The notes beneath the pieces were generated by a model. That model was given only the letters and a program-made list of their open reading frames with translations. It searched no databases and was not told the DNA's origin. DNA of 64,000 nucleotides from Salinibius halmophilus (GTDB lineage: Bacteria; Pseudomonadota; Gammaproteobacteria; Pseudomonadales; Natronospirillaceae). Each line of letters begins with the position of its first letter. The first letter of the stretch is position 1. Below are positions 43,526 to 52,463 of the stretch, in pieces. The stretch spans positions 80,128 to 144,127 of the forward strand of contig NZ_QPEP01000008.1 of assembly GCF_003577475.1 (NCBI RefSeq), read 5' to 3'. Made by a program: the position numbers and the translations under genes.

Positions 43526-45595
43526 ATGAACAAAATACTACGTCGCATTCCCTTGCGTCAGGCATTGCAAATTTTGGTTGGCATTCCAACATTGTTGGCA
43601 GTGGTATTGCTCGTGTTGACGGTTAACCAATACAACCAAACAGTTGAAAAGGCGCGCGCTGCCCAGCAAGCGGTAGTACTCCTAGGTTATTTCGATAATG
43701 TTGCCCACAACTTTGCTGTTGAACGCGGTCTAACGGCTGGATTTATTGGTAGTGGCGGTGCGAACAACGAAGCGGCTATGCGTGATCAGAGGCGGGTTGC
43801 AGACCAGCAGGTGCAAGCGTTGGAGCAGTTGAACTTTTCTAATTACCCCGACTTGCCAACGGATCTACTAGAAACTCTGCGCAACCAGCTTTTTGCCCTC
43901 ACCGATCAACGCCAACAACGCCGCCAGCTTATTGATAATCTCGATCCAGCAAGTAATGCATTCGGTTATTATTCCCGCATCAACAGCACGGCGCTTACCA
44001 GTGTTGAACTGATTGCCGACTACATCGACATCCCTAGTATTGCTGCCGCCACCAAAACTAAAATTCATTTGCTGTGGCTAAAAGAGCGCGCCGGCCAGGT
44101 ACGCGGCAAGCTCAATGGGGTCATTGGTGTTGGTTATTTAACCTCGGCCAACTTTAATGAAGTATCGGGCTATATGACCGATGAAGCTGCGCGCATTGAG
44201 TTAGTGCGAGTATCAGGTTCTGATTCTCTTGTTGGCCAGTTGCGCCAGTTACAGTCACAAAGCCATTGGCAGGCGGTCGCCAACACCGCCAGTTCGCTAA
44301 ATCAATTTATTGAACAAGACTACAGCGACCCAACGTCTGGCTGGTTTGCCGTAGCAACCAAACGCATTCAAGACATTAAAGCAATGTCTGACAGCCTAGC
44401 GGAGCAAGTCCAAAACGAAAGCATTTTGGTACTAGCAAATGCGCAGTCTGCACGCTTGCAGCTGCTAGTGGTTAGCATTCTGTTAGTTGGACTAGCGTTA
44501 TTGCTGTCTATGGTGATAGGTCGCGGCTTATCAAAAGGCGTTAAGCAAATTGCCGAGGCCATGCGTGGCATGGCACTGAAAAAAGATTTTTCGGTACGTA
44601 TTGATGACCAAGCGAGCCCAGAACTGCAAAGCATTGCCGACTCAATTAATCACCATTTGGATACTTTGGTTGATTTTTTAATGGAGCTGCGGGCATTTTC
44701 TTTGGTCACCGTTGGTGCATTAAAAGATTCCAATGCGTTTGGTCGAGAAATTCATCAAGCTGCCATTGGACAGCGAGATATCACTAATCGGCTCGCCTCC
44801 GCCATTGCTGAAATGGATCAGTCGGCAGGTAGCATTTCCGATTTGATGCAAGAAACTAAAGAAGAAATTATGCGCGAGCTAGAACAGGGCCACGAAAGTG
44901 AAAAGCGCATGGTGGAGGTGGCTAACTTAATGCGTCAACTGTCTGAAGATGTGGGCGCAACCAACCAGCGCATGACCAAACTTGCCGACGAAGTTGCTAC
45001 TATTGATTCAATTCTCAACTCGATTAATGCCATTGCTGAGCAAACCAACCTTCTTGCTCTCAACGCTGCCATTGAAGCCGCCCGCGCAGGTGAGCAAGGC
45101 CGTGGCTTTGCTGTGGTGGCCGATGAAGTTAGATCTCTAGCTGGCAAAACAGCAGAATCGACACAAGAAATTAGCCAAATTATTAGTAAGCTTCAGGCTC
45201 GTTCGCACGAGGCGGTGCAAGCATCAGAGAATAGCCAGGTTTTAACCGAGCGTGCAGCTGGGCAGGTGGCGGATAATAAAAACCTAATTGTTGAATTGTT
45301 TGAAGGTATGAAAACGTCCACTAATCGTTTGGATGAAGCGGCTAGTGCTGCCAGTCAGCAAAAAGCAGCGGTAGCTGAAATCAATAGCGAGGTTCATCAA
45401 CTCGCCAACGATGCTGACGATACGTCGCAAACCGCCTCGGGTGTGATTAATCGTTTAGAGGCGCTAGAGCATCAAGTGGACCGACTACCTGGTAAAGTGG
45501 CGGCATTTAATTTGGGCTCAGGTGCAGCGGCAAAAGTAGACGAAGTGATGGCCGCGATTGAAGCAGCTGCAAGAAAAGAATCTGCAGCGGACTGA
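43526..45595 (+). CDS. Methyl-accepting chemotaxis protein with NIT sensor domain
   Basis: A 689-residue chemoreceptor. A transmembrane helix (about 15-33) leads into a periplasmic NIT domain (about 45-300; starts [13 protein letters not shown]), a family linked to nitrate and nitrite sensing. A second helix (about 312-332), a HAMP domain (to about 390) and a cytoplasmic signalling hairpin follow. The tip reads [20 protein letters not shown] and then [15 protein letters not shown]. There is no C-terminal pentapeptide for CheR tethering. AAGGAG lies 9 bases before the ATG. The ligand is a family-based inference. Confidence 0.9.
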   Translation: MNKILRRIPLRQALQILVGIPTLLAVVLLVLTVNQYNQTVEKARAAQQAVVLLGYFDNVAHNFAVERGLTAGFIGSGGANNEAAMRDQRRVADQQVQALEQLNFSNYPDLPTDLLETLRNQLFALTDQRQQRRQLIDNLDPASNAFGYYSRINSTALTSVELIADYIDIPSIAAATKTKIHLLWLKERAGQVRGKLNGVIGVGYLTSANFNEVSGYMTDEAARIELVRVSGSDSLVGQLRQLQSQSHWQAVANTASSLNQFIEQDYSDPTSGWFAVATKRIQDIKAMSDSLAEQVQNESILVLANAQSARLQLLVVSILLVGLALLLSMVIGRGLSKGVKQIAEAMRGMALKKDFSVRIDDQASPELQSIADSINHHLDTLVDFLMELRAFSLVTVGALKDSNAFGREIHQAAIGQRDITNRLASAIAEMDQSAGSISDLMQETKEEIMRELEQGHESEKRMVEVANLMRQLSEDVGATNQRMTKLADEVATIDSILNSINAIAEQTNLLALNAAIEAARAGEQGRGFAVVADEVRSLAGKTAESTQEISQIISKLQARSHEAVQASENSQVLTERAAGQVADNKNLIVELFEGMKTSTNRLDEAASAASQQKAAVAEINSEVHQLANDADDTSQTASGVINRLEALEHQVDRLPGKVAAFNLGSGAAAKVDEVMAAIEAAARKESAAD

Positions 45596-45685
45596 CTACA
45601 TGATTAGCAAAACGGCGTGATGACAGCTCTATCAGGATTGGTTATGTTGTGGGGAGAGCGTTGAGAGAATGGACTTAGGGGTGTC

Positions 45686-46312
45686 ATGCAGCAGTTTATA
45701 GAAGCTTATCTAGAGAAGTTGCAAGCCGAACATGACCTACAGGGCGTTATGCAGGTTGGGGCGCAGGGTGGTTACGTGTATTTATTTTGCATAGGTGAGC
45801 AAACTGTCGCACCAGAAACCCGTATTTTCCAAGGGAAAAAAATTCGCCAATCGGTCGCGTCATATCAATGGTATCAACAACAAATTGAAACTGACGACCT
45901 TGCTATCCGACGCTTTAGCCAAGCGGAAATCCTCTACGATCCAGAGGAGCTTGCCGCTCAGTTGGTGACGCTGGCTCAGGCTAAGCGAGCTGTGTATCAA
46001 GCAGACGTTCGTGATATTGAATTGATGTTGGCTTCGATTCAGTGGCGCAACGACGTTATTGCCGAGCTGTTTTTCAGCCGTCAAACCAGTGAGGCTTTAA
46101 TGCTGTCTGGGTTATTGATAACTGACGTTGCTGAGGTGTTTCGCCGTTTTCATAACCAGTTACCACTGCAACCCGAGTACTTGTTGCAAGAGATAAAAGC
46201 CTTCGATGAAGCAATGGTGTTAATGATTGAAGGTTTTTGGCGTCAGCCAAGTGCTGCCCGTCTTGCCCGTATTGTGCGCTATGGCACCGATAGCGTCGCT
46301 AAATATAGTTAG
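45686..46312 (+). CDS. Conserved hypothetical protein, unrecognised
   Basis: A 208-residue soluble protein that I do not recognise. It is mainly helical, with an aromatic-rich middle (VASYQWYQQQIET) and no signal peptide, membrane helix or catalytic motif I can name. AGGGG lies 6 bases before the ATG. It follows the chemoreceptor gene by 90 bases on the same strand and its 3' end overlaps the convergent membrane protein gene by 14 bases. No function is proposed. Confidence 0.6.
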   Translation: MQQFIEAYLEKLQAEHDLQGVMQVGAQGGYVYLFCIGEQTVAPETRIFQGKKIRQSVASYQWYQQQIETDDLAIRRFSQAEILYDPEELAAQLVTLAQAKRAVYQADVRDIELMLASIQWRNDVIAELFFSRQTSEALMLSGLLITDVAEVFRRFHNQLPLQPEYLLQEIKAFDEAMVLMIEGFWRQPSAARLARIVRYGTDSVAKYS

Positions 46313-46799
46313 CCTCATCCTCTAAGCCGCAACGCTGTAATAAAAAGTAATAGAACTGCAACCTACAGCGATGATCAACAGGTGACAAATCGATCACCTT
46401 GGTTGTGTTGTCGTTTAGTCTTACTTGCAAACGATAACTTCCAGGCCAATATGGCATAAACCATTGCAAAAAGAAGTTTGTGTTGTGGTATGGCATGGCT
46501 TCGACATGAATCACGTCTTGGTAGTAAACGGTATCTTGCTGCCAATTTGGACACGTAAAGTGATCTTCTGCTAGGTGAATAAAAGGCTTGCGGAACCAAC
46601 TGTGTTGATAAGGAAGTAGTTTATAGAAAATAAATGCCAACACGCCCATTGGTAACAATATGAAAAGGTTTAGCGTATAGGCGATGAATAAGCTTACTAG
46701 CAGGGTGGTTGCAACGGCTATTACGTACAAGCGAATAAGATGTTTTATGAGTAATGCTTCTGGTCGAACGTAAAGGAGCGGTGCAGCTTGATTTGTCAT
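46299..46799 (-). CDS. Small membrane protein, unrecognised
   Basis: A 166-residue protein with two adjacent transmembrane helices (about 25-65) and a C-terminal soluble half of beta-rich character (HFTCPNWQQDTVYYQDVIHVEAM), which resembles membrane-anchored PH-like or YcxB-like proteins. ATG 46799 is preferred to TTG 46805 because AGGGA lies 6 bases upstream. It converges on the hypothetical gene at 45686. The function is unknown. Confidence 0.6.
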   Translation of the reverse strand: MTNQAAPLLYVRPEALLIKHLIRLYVIAVATTLLVSLFIAYTLNLFILLPMGVLAFIFYKLLPYQHSWFRKPFIHLAEDHFTCPNWQQDTVYYQDVIHVEAMPYHNTNFFLQWFMPYWPGSYRLQVRLNDNTTKVIDLSPVDHRCRLQFYYFLLQRCGLEDEANYI

Positions 46800-46892
46800 G
46801 GTCAATCCCTGAAATAGACAACATTTCTAATGTATATCAATTAGCGTAAAACGTCCAATAACTAGCTCACAGTAGTACAAACGTGAATACAA

Positions 46893-46922
46893 GCAAAAAA
46901 AAGCGCAGCTCGAAGGCTGCGC
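46893..46922 (-). terminator. Terminator of the trp operon (leftward)
   Basis: On the minus strand a GCGCAGC/GCTGCGC stem with a six-base loop runs into eight T residues. It lies downstream of trpG, beyond the A2 repeat element. Confidence 0.8.
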
Positions 46923-46952
46923 AAGGGTAGTCAACAAAAGCTGCTGTTGAGT

Positions 46953-47123
46953 CTATGCCATTAACTTAAGCTGTTAGGTAATTGCGGAACTCGATAGTCG
47001 ACACGGGGTCGTGCGCGACTCCGAGCGTACATCTCTGTAGCCTCGACACCTGCGTCCTGCAGGTGACGGTCTCGTATCGAACACCACAATCACCTAAGCA
47101 AAATGCTAAAGTTAATGGCATTG
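46953..47123. repeat. Family A inverted-repeat element, copy A2
   Basis: A 171-bp element with ATGCCATTAACTT and its exact inverse at the ends, opposite in orientation to A1. The shared hairpin here is CACCTGC-GTCCT-GCAGGTG, fully paired by a change on the opposite arm relative to A1. It lies inside the presumed trp operon 3' untranslated region. With the terminator at 46893 it accounts for the 330-bp gap 46806-47135. Confidence 0.88.
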
Positions 47124-47135
47124 GTAAGTGAACTA

Positions 47136-47798
47136 TCAACAAGTGAACAAGAAGTTACTCACCAATTCTTTACCGGCTTCGGTGGCAAATGATTCAGGGT
47201 GGAACTGGATTCCATGAATTGGATAATCACGGTGCACAACGCCCTGGATTTCAAAATCGCCGCCTGCCGTTACTTTGTTGTGGTCGTCAAAATCTGCAAC
47301 GGCAAAATCCCCCGTCACAGCGGTCACTTTTAAGCAAGCGGGCAAGGTTTCAGGCTTAGCTACAAGCGAGTGGTAGCGCATAATGTCGAGTGGGTTAGGC
47401 ACGTTTTTGAACACTGATTCGCCACTGTGAACAATTGGGCTAATTTTGCCATGCATAGGCACCTTGGCTTTTACAACGTCGCCACCAAATACATGGCAAA
47501 TGCCCTGCATGCCTAAACACACCCCTAGCACGGGGATGGTTTTGCCTAGCTCGGCAATTACCTCGGCACAAACACCAAAATAGGCGGGGTCGTCTGGTGA
47601 GCCAGGCCCAGGTGAAATGATAATTCGATCTGGCTGTGCCGCTTTAATGTCCGCAAGGGTGACTTCGTTGTTGCGTTTTACCAAGACTTCAAAGCTTTCG
47701 ACCTTGCCTTGATTGCGCGCGGTTTCGAGCGTTTCACCTATGTACTGATATAGGTTGTAGGTAAAAGAGTCGTAGTTATCGATGATATAAACTTTCAC
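47136..47798 (-). CDS. trpG: Anthranilate synthase component II (glutamine amidotransferase)
   Basis: A 220-residue class I amidotransferase, which releases ammonia from glutamine for TrpE. The nucleophile cysteine is in VLGVCLGMQGICH, and the H-E pair in GIQFHPESF. The start IDNYDSFTYNLYQYIGE and PGPGSPDD are family marks. Such proteins may also serve PabB, but the 4-base overlap with trpE argues for tryptophan synthesis. trpD and trpC do not follow; a repeat and terminator do. Confidence 0.93.
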   Translation of the reverse strand: MKVYIIDNYDSFTYNLYQYIGETLETARNQGKVESFEVLVKRNNEVTLADIKAAQPDRIIISPGPGSPDDPAYFGVCAEVIAELGKTIPVLGVCLGMQGICHVFGGDVVKAKVPMHGKISPIVHSGESVFKNVPNPLDIMRYHSLVAKPETLPACLKVTAVTGDFAVADFDDHNKVTAGGDFEIQGVVHRDYPIHGIQFHPESFATEAGKELVSNFLFTC

Positions 47799-49183
47799 TG
47801 TGATGACTCCTTGATAAATCTTGCCAACACTTTTTGCGTGCCAGCAAACTTGCGGCGAATCTCTTCGTATTCGTCGGCTGGGTTTGAGTCGTAAACGTTG
47901 CCACCACAGGTTTGCACATAACCATCTTCACCATTGGCAAAAACGGTACGAATTGGAATGGCAAAGGTGCAATCGCCATTAAATGAAAAGTGACCTAGGG
48001 CGCCACCATAAGGGCCTCGGCCATCGTTTTCTTGCCCGTTAATAATCTTCATCGCTTCAATCTTTGGTGCACCGGTTAATGTGCCGGCTGGAAAATTCGA
48101 TGCTAATGCCGAGAACATATCGTGTTTTTCGTCGATGATGCCGACGATTTCTGAGGAAATGTGCTGAACGTGCGAGAAACGTTTGATGTCCATCAGACTG
48201 CGAACTTTCACCGTGCCAAAGCGCGCTACCCGGCCAATGTCGTTGCGGTGTAAATCAACTAGCATGTTGTGCTCAGCGATCTCCTTGGGATCGTTTAGCA
48301 GTTTGCGCGCTAGCTGCATATCTTCTTCGGCGTTAGCACCACGTTTGGTCGTACCGGCTAATGGATAGGTTTCCATCTCGCCTTGGCGCAAACGGAATAG
48401 CAGTTCAGGGCTAGCACCAATGACCTTTTGTTCACCAAACTTCATGTAGTACATCTGTGGTGATGGGTTCACTTCGCGCAGTGCTTCATACAGGTTGATG
48501 GTATCGCCCTGCACTTTTAGTTTGCGCTTAAAGCCTACTTCACATTGGAAGATCTTGCCGTCAATGATGTTTTGTTTCACCTTGGCAACGGCTTCGGCAT
48601 GCTCTTCACGCGTCATGGTATCGCCAAGGTCTTCAATGGCTAGCTCACCATTACCAGCGTACTCTTGCGCTAAAAGCTGTTCCACAATTTCTATGCGATT
48701 ATCGTCGTAGTAGAAATAAAACAACTCTCCGGTCATCTTGTCGAACACTAGGCCGTCTTTGAACAAACCAAAACGGAAGGCGTCGAACATCTCAGATGAT
48801 TGGATATCCAGCGATGGCTCAAAATAGTTCATCGCATCATAGCCTAGGTAGCCGGTTAGACCACCACAGTACATGCGGGAGATAACATCCTGCGGCATGA
48901 TCTCGCGCAGCAGGTAATAAGGGTTGACTGAGTCATAGCTTTCAACGTTGCCATCGCGATGGGCAATGTTGAGCTGCTTGCCATTGGCATACAGCTGATA
49001 TTCTGGATCAAAGCCAATGATCGAGTGGCGAGCGATATGACTGTCTTCACCTAAGGATTCTAAAATAAAGCAGTTATCGAACTGCTTCTCGATCTTTTTA
49101 AACAGCAAAAACACATCAATGTCGGCGGCAAGCGACACATAATGCGGTTTACGTGGCAGGCTAAACTTAGCAGGCTTCGTCAT
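47795..49183 (-). CDS. trpE: Anthranilate synthase component I
   Basis: A 462-residue chorismate-using enzyme that makes anthranilate, the first step of tryptophan synthesis. The N-terminal FILESLGED aligns with the LLES feedback-inhibition segment of TrpE. The catalytic part has KIFQCEVGFKR, the AGTTKRG loop, DLHRNDIGRV, and PAGTLTGAPK, the TrpE form rather than the PGGSITGAPK of PabB. It starts one base after the trpR stop and overlaps trpG by 4 bases. It is a little shorter than the E. coli protein (520). Confidence 0.92.
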   Translation of the reverse strand: MTKPAKFSLPRKPHYVSLAADIDVFLLFKKIEKQFDNCFILESLGEDSHIARHSIIGFDPEYQLYANGKQLNIAHRDGNVESYDSVNPYYLLREIMPQDVISRMYCGGLTGYLGYDAMNYFEPSLDIQSSEMFDAFRFGLFKDGLVFDKMTGELFYFYYDDNRIEIVEQLLAQEYAGNGELAIEDLGDTMTREEHAEAVAKVKQNIIDGKIFQCEVGFKRKLKVQGDTINLYEALREVNPSPQMYYMKFGEQKVIGASPELLFRLRQGEMETYPLAGTTKRGANAEEDMQLARKLLNDPKEIAEHNMLVDLHRNDIGRVARFGTVKVRSLMDIKRFSHVQHISSEIVGIIDEKHDMFSALASNFPAGTLTGAPKIEAMKIINGQENDGRGPYGGALGHFSFNGDCTFAIPIRTVFANGEDGYVQTCGGNVYDSNPADEYEEIRRKFAGTQKVLARFIKESSQ

Positions 49184-49184
49184 C

Positions 49185-49445
49185 TTACGGCTTCTCTTGA
49201 TTCAAGGCGCGGGCACCACGAGATACTGTGGCGATGCCAACACCTAGCGTTTGGGCGATTTGACGTTGTGGTACACCAGCTTCGAGCATTTTAAAAATCT
49301 GCAAACGCTTAACCACTTCACTGAACTCGGCGTCCGTCAGTAGTTTATGTAAAGCACTGGTCATTGCTTCTGGCGTTTGTTGTGCCAAAAGGTGCTCTAT
49401 TAACTCTGCTTGATAGCGCTGCATATCTATATTTGATGTACTCAT
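49185..49445 (-). CDS. trpR: Trp operon repressor
   Basis: An 86-residue repressor of the TrpR family, which binds operators when tryptophan is bound. The helix-turn-helix reads QRQIAQTLGVGIATVSRGAR, very close to E. coli TrpR, preceded by EVVKRLQIFKMLEAG. It is the first gene of trpR-trpE-trpG. The operator palindrome GTACTAGTAC directly abuts the ATG and no Shine-Dalgarno can be seen. The transcript may therefore be leaderless, or translation may begin at the internal ATG at codon 8. Confidence 0.93.
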   Translation of the reverse strand: MSTSNIDMQRYQAELIEHLLAQQTPEAMTSALHKLLTDAEFSEVVKRLQIFKMLEAGVPQRQIAQTLGVGIATVSRGARALNQEKP

Positions 49446-49455
49446 GTACTAGTAC
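49446..49455. promoter_or_regulatory. TrpR operator next to the trpR start
   Basis: GTACTAGTAC is a perfect palindrome built from the GTACTAG half-site of the known TrpR operators. It overlaps the predicted start region of the leftward transcript (candidate -35 TTGCAA at 49476-49481 and -10 TATCGT at 49454-49459 on the minus strand), so bound repressor would block transcription. Confidence 0.7.
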
Positions 49456-49496
49456 GATATAGATGCAAATAGAATTTGCAAGTGATTTGTTTCAGT

Positions 49497-49506
49497 GTAC
49501 TAGTAC
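49497..49506. promoter_or_regulatory. Second TrpR-type operator, on the divergent side
   Basis: A second exact GTACTAGTAC lies 51 bp from the first. It is 68 bp before the proposed start of the periplasmic binding protein gene (49574) and may control that gene, trpR, or both. Confidence 0.65.
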
Positions 49507-49573
49507 ATTGTTGGTAGCGTGCGATGTCTCACAATTTTCGACTATTATTACTGAAGACTATTGCGAGGTACTC

Positions 49574-50242
49574 GTGCGTAGACTTCTTCTATATTTTGCC
49601 ATTTTTTTAACGTTGCCTTGTTCAGCAGATCGGTTGACGCTGTCTAACAGCGAAAGTGCAGACCGGTTTAACCCTGAGGCAGCAGCGCGTGCCCAAGATA
49701 TTTTCTCGTTGGCTGACATTGAGCTAGCCATTGAGGTACTGCCAAATCATCGAGCACTGATCGCAGCAGATCAAGGTTCAGTAGATGGTGTGCTCAGTCG
49801 AGTAAGCTATAGTGAGTCTTATACCAGCAATCTAGTTCGGGTCCCCACTGCTATAGAGGTCTTAAACTACTATGCGTTTGTTGAGCAAGGACAGGCTTGT
49901 CCACAGGCAAACGATGTGTTCTATCTGGATGCGGTTATTGTAAGAGGCCTACCGTATTTTGATTATTTAGCTCAACGAAGTGAGGCGAATCTTTTCGTTG
50001 CCAGCGATCTGAGCTCTGGTATTCAAATGCTTGAAGCCGGCAGAGGTCAGTTTTCAATCGCGCCCATTGAAGTGCGAGGGATATTGAGTCAGGCGCTAGG
50101 GCTTCAGTTCTGCGAATCAGAGCCAATTTATCAGCTCGAAAGCTATATTTATTTGCACAAGAAAAATGAACACCTTGTTCCCCGCATCAACGATGCGATT
50201 CAGCGATATTTTGAGCAAGCAGATGCGGGGGAGCAAAGCTAA
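49574..50242 (+). CDS. Periplasmic solute-binding (SBP_bac_3-like) protein
   Basis: A 222-residue exported protein of the amino-acid-type periplasmic binding fold, with a signal peptide RRLLLYFAIFLTLPCSA. The first domain contains IELAIEVLPNHRALIAADQGSVDGVLSR, typical of orphan binding proteins related to PBPb and transporter substrate-binding families. A GTG start at 49574 is used since GAGG (49565-49568) is 5 bases upstream; a longer frame from 49463 would start before the operator and in front of the signal peptide. No permease is adjacent. The TrpR-type site upstream suggests a link to tryptophan, which is an inference. Confidence 0.72.
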   Translation: MRRLLLYFAIFLTLPCSADRLTLSNSESADRFNPEAAARAQDIFSLADIELAIEVLPNHRALIAADQGSVDGVLSRVSYSESYTSNLVRVPTAIEVLNYYAFVEQGQACPQANDVFYLDAVIVRGLPYFDYLAQRSEANLFVASDLSSGIQMLEAGRGQFSIAPIEVRGILSQALGLQFCESEPIYQLESYIYLHKKNEHLVPRINDAIQRYFEQADAGEQS

Positions 50243-50243
50243 T

Positions 50244-50966
50244 TTATTGTGAAACAACTCTGCCGTTTAATGGCTGCACTGGTCGATTATTATGACCGCC
50301 CATAGCGGCTAGCAACTGTTTAACTTGCGCTTCTGATACCGTTAGCGTGTCTTTCATCACCATCCAGTTGACGCCCTCAGAGCACGGAGGTGTGGTTAAT
50401 GAGCCGTCGAACGCGTAGTAGTCTCGGCTTTCTGGCAATAGGGCGTCGGCCATTGCACCGATAACTAGTGTTGCTTTGCCATCTTCCTCGGGCATTTGTG
50501 CCCAAGCTTTGGCAATGGCAGGGTTGGCGTCACCAAAATCAAAGAACACACCAATTACCGCGAGCTCTCCTTCGGCGCTTGCGTGCACTAAGTGCGCTTC
50601 CATCGGGAATAGTCGGCCTGCTAGAGTATTTTCGCTTGGTGAGTGGAAGTGGAATTGCTTGAGTTCAAATGTGGTGCCAGCTACTTCAATAGCGTTACCC
50701 GGTGCAAAGTTTACTTGCACGGTGTGGCCATTATTGATGACCTGTTCGCCCGCGACTTGGTAGTCGAACTGAATTGCAGGCAAATTGCCATCAACAAAGT
50801 CAGCTAAATTAACCGGTGACTGTTTGGCACCATTGCATGCTTCAAATTGTTCACCCCAGTGTTCGGGACTGTGATCGCCGTGATAACCCCACTCTGCGGC
50901 TTGCGCAGTTAATGTAGTAAGAAGTGTAGCGGTGCCGAGTGTTGCGCTTAATAGTAGCTTTTTCAT
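50244..50966 (-). CDS. Periplasmic alpha-carbonic anhydrase
   Basis: A 240-residue alpha-class carbonic anhydrase with a Sec signal peptide (KKLLLSATLGTATLLTTLTAQA). The zinc histidines are in FHFHSPSEN and EAHLVH, with the family SPVNL segment, and LTTPPCSEGVNW and NNRPVQPLNGR near the end. It interconverts carbon dioxide and bicarbonate in the periplasm. The two cysteines (ACNGAK, PPCSEG) can form the usual disulphide. It converges on the binding protein gene with a one-base gap. The 157 bases upstream (50967-51123) show no gene. Confidence 0.95.
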   Translation of the reverse strand: MKKLLLSATLGTATLLTTLTAQAAEWGYHGDHSPEHWGEQFEACNGAKQSPVNLADFVDGNLPAIQFDYQVAGEQVINNGHTVQVNFAPGNAIEVAGTTFELKQFHFHSPSENTLAGRLFPMEAHLVHASAEGELAVIGVFFDFGDANPAIAKAWAQMPEEDGKATLVIGAMADALLPESRDYYAFDGSLTTPPCSEGVNWMVMKDTLTVSEAQVKQLLAAMGGHNNRPVQPLNGRVVSQ

Positions 50967-51123
50967 TTACTTTTACCTGTTGGTGAATGATTAACAGGCA
51001 GGCAAGCTACTCTCTTTGTTTCATTGAACGTAAGTTGAAGAAGTTTCTGGAAGCGTTACGATTTGTTGGGCTGCGGTTGGGGCTACGTAGTGGTAACCCC
51101 AGCGAAGCACTTGGTAGTTCGGT

Positions 51124-51471
51124 TTATTCCGTAACCACCTGTGCATTCAGGGTTTCGGCAGCTTGCGCAACACTGCCTAGGTTGAATACTTTTTGGTAGC
51201 CCAACTCCTGTAGAATATCGACTGCGTAACCTGCCCGGTTGCCACTGCGACAGTACACGTAAATCGTTTGTTGTGGATCGGCGGTATATTCAATTATCTG
51301 ATTGGCAACCTGTGTATGAGGTATGAGCACCGCATTTTCAAGATGGCCAGTGTCCCATTCGGCTTGGGTGCGCACATCAATAATTAGAGGCTGGCCTTGG
51401 CCAATTGCTTGGTCTGCATGAGCGCTAAGCGCTGTGAGTGCGAAGAGCACGGTCATTAATAGCTTTTTCAT
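51124..51471 (-). CDS. Periplasmic rhodanese-like protein (PspE type)
   Basis: A 115-residue single-domain rhodanese with a signal peptide (KKLLMTVLFALTALSAHA). The active-site loop is YCRSGNRAGYA with the cysteine in place, and the family start IIDVRTQAEWDTGHLENAV is clear. It resembles E. coli PspE and GlpE in size. It transfers sulphane sulphur to a thiophilic acceptor such as cyanide; its physiological partner is unknown. GGAAAC lies 5 bases before the ATG. Confidence 0.88.
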   Translation of the reverse strand: MKKLLMTVLFALTALSAHADQAIGQGQPLIIDVRTQAEWDTGHLENAVLIPHTQVANQIIEYTADPQQTIYVYCRSGNRAGYAVDILQELGYQKVFNLGSVAQAAETLNAQVVTE

Positions 51472-51480
51472 CTTGTTTCC

Positions 51481-51579
51481 CTAGCCGTAGTTGATCGTTG
51501 GCGCTTCATGAACATCAAGCTCACTTTTCAAGTGAATGTCATTGGCGGCATCGTACGTATATTTTAATAGAAATTTCAT
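51481..51579 (-). CDS. Possible 32-residue small protein upstream of the rhodanese gene
   Basis: The frame MKFLLKYTYDAANDIHLKSE ends 9 bases before the rhodanese start, on the same strand. There is no clear Shine-Dalgarno and I do not recognise it. It may be a chance frame or the leader of the rhodanese transcript. Confidence 0.25.
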   Translation of the reverse strand: MKFLLKYTYDAANDIHLKSELDVHEAPTINYG

Positions 51580-51669
51580 TGTTGCACTGTTGCAACCTGT
51601 CTGTGCTGGCAAAGTTTTGTAGCTTTGTAAGAATGTAGTTCGACAACGGTTCATAATTAGGTGGCTGCC

Positions 51670-52458
51670 ATGCAAGAGTTCGAAAGCATTATTCGGCTAA
51701 GTGTTTTTTTTGGCTTGTTGCTAGTGCTTATGGCAGCGGAAGCGTTATGGCCCCGTAAACAGCGCCGCCTTGCTCGCGGACAACGCTGGCTGAACAACTT
51801 GTTGTTAACCTTTGGCAACACGCTAGTGCTTCGCTTGTTAGTTCCCGTTACTGGGGTGGCGGCAGCGGCCTTTGCTGCCAGCAATGGCATCGGTGTTTTT
51901 AATTGGCTTGCTGTGCCGGCATGGCTGGCGGTTGTGGCTTCGGTGTTGTTGCTCGATATGCTGATTTACTGGCAGCATGTTGCCTTTCACAAGGTGCCTG
52001 TACTGTGGCGTCTACACAGAGTGCACCACTCAGATACAGACATCGACGTGACAACAGGCTCGCGTTTTCACACCATAGAAATAATTTTGTCCATGCTGAT
52101 CAAGCTCGTGGCCATTATGGTATTGGGTGTACCTGTGGTAGCGGTGATTCTGTTTGAAGTAATTTTGAATGGTATGGCGATGTTTAACCACGCCAACTTA
52201 AGGTTGCCTCATAGCGTGGATAGACTGTTACGACAGGTGCTCGTCACCCCAGATTTCCATCGGGTGCACCACTCGGTGCACCGCGATGAATGTAATTCAA
52301 ATTATGGTTTTAACTTGTCGCTGTGGGATCGGCTGTTTAACAGCTATGTAGCGCAGCCAAGAGATGGCCACGACGATATGCAAATTGGCCAAAAGCAGTT
52401 TCGCGACCAGCGCAGCATTGGGCTGCACTGGCTACTCATTCAGCCTTGGCTTAAATAA
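51670..52458 (+). CDS. Sterol desaturase/fatty acid hydroxylase family protein
   Basis: A 262-residue membrane di-iron enzyme. Four to five hydrophobic helices carry the histidine clusters WQHVAFH, HRVHHSD, FNHAN and HRVHHSVH that bind the two irons. Family members hydroxylate or desaturate lipids with oxygen; the substrate cannot be inferred. ATG 51670 is preferred to GTG 51661 as AGGTGG (51659-51664) lies 5 bases upstream. Divergent from the rhodanese gene and convergent with the repeat protein gene, from which it is 5 bases apart. Confidence 0.87.
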   Translation: MQEFESIIRLSVFFGLLLVLMAAEALWPRKQRRLARGQRWLNNLLLTFGNTLVLRLLVPVTGVAAAAFAASNGIGVFNWLAVPAWLAVVASVLLLDMLIYWQHVAFHKVPVLWRLHRVHHSDTDIDVTTGSRFHTIEIILSMLIKLVAIMVLGVPVVAVILFEVILNGMAMFNHANLRLPHSVDRLLRQVLVTPDFHRVHHSVHRDECNSNYGFNLSLWDRLFNSYVAQPRDGHDDMQIGQKQFRDQRSIGLHWLLIQPWLK

Positions 52459-52463
52459 AACAA

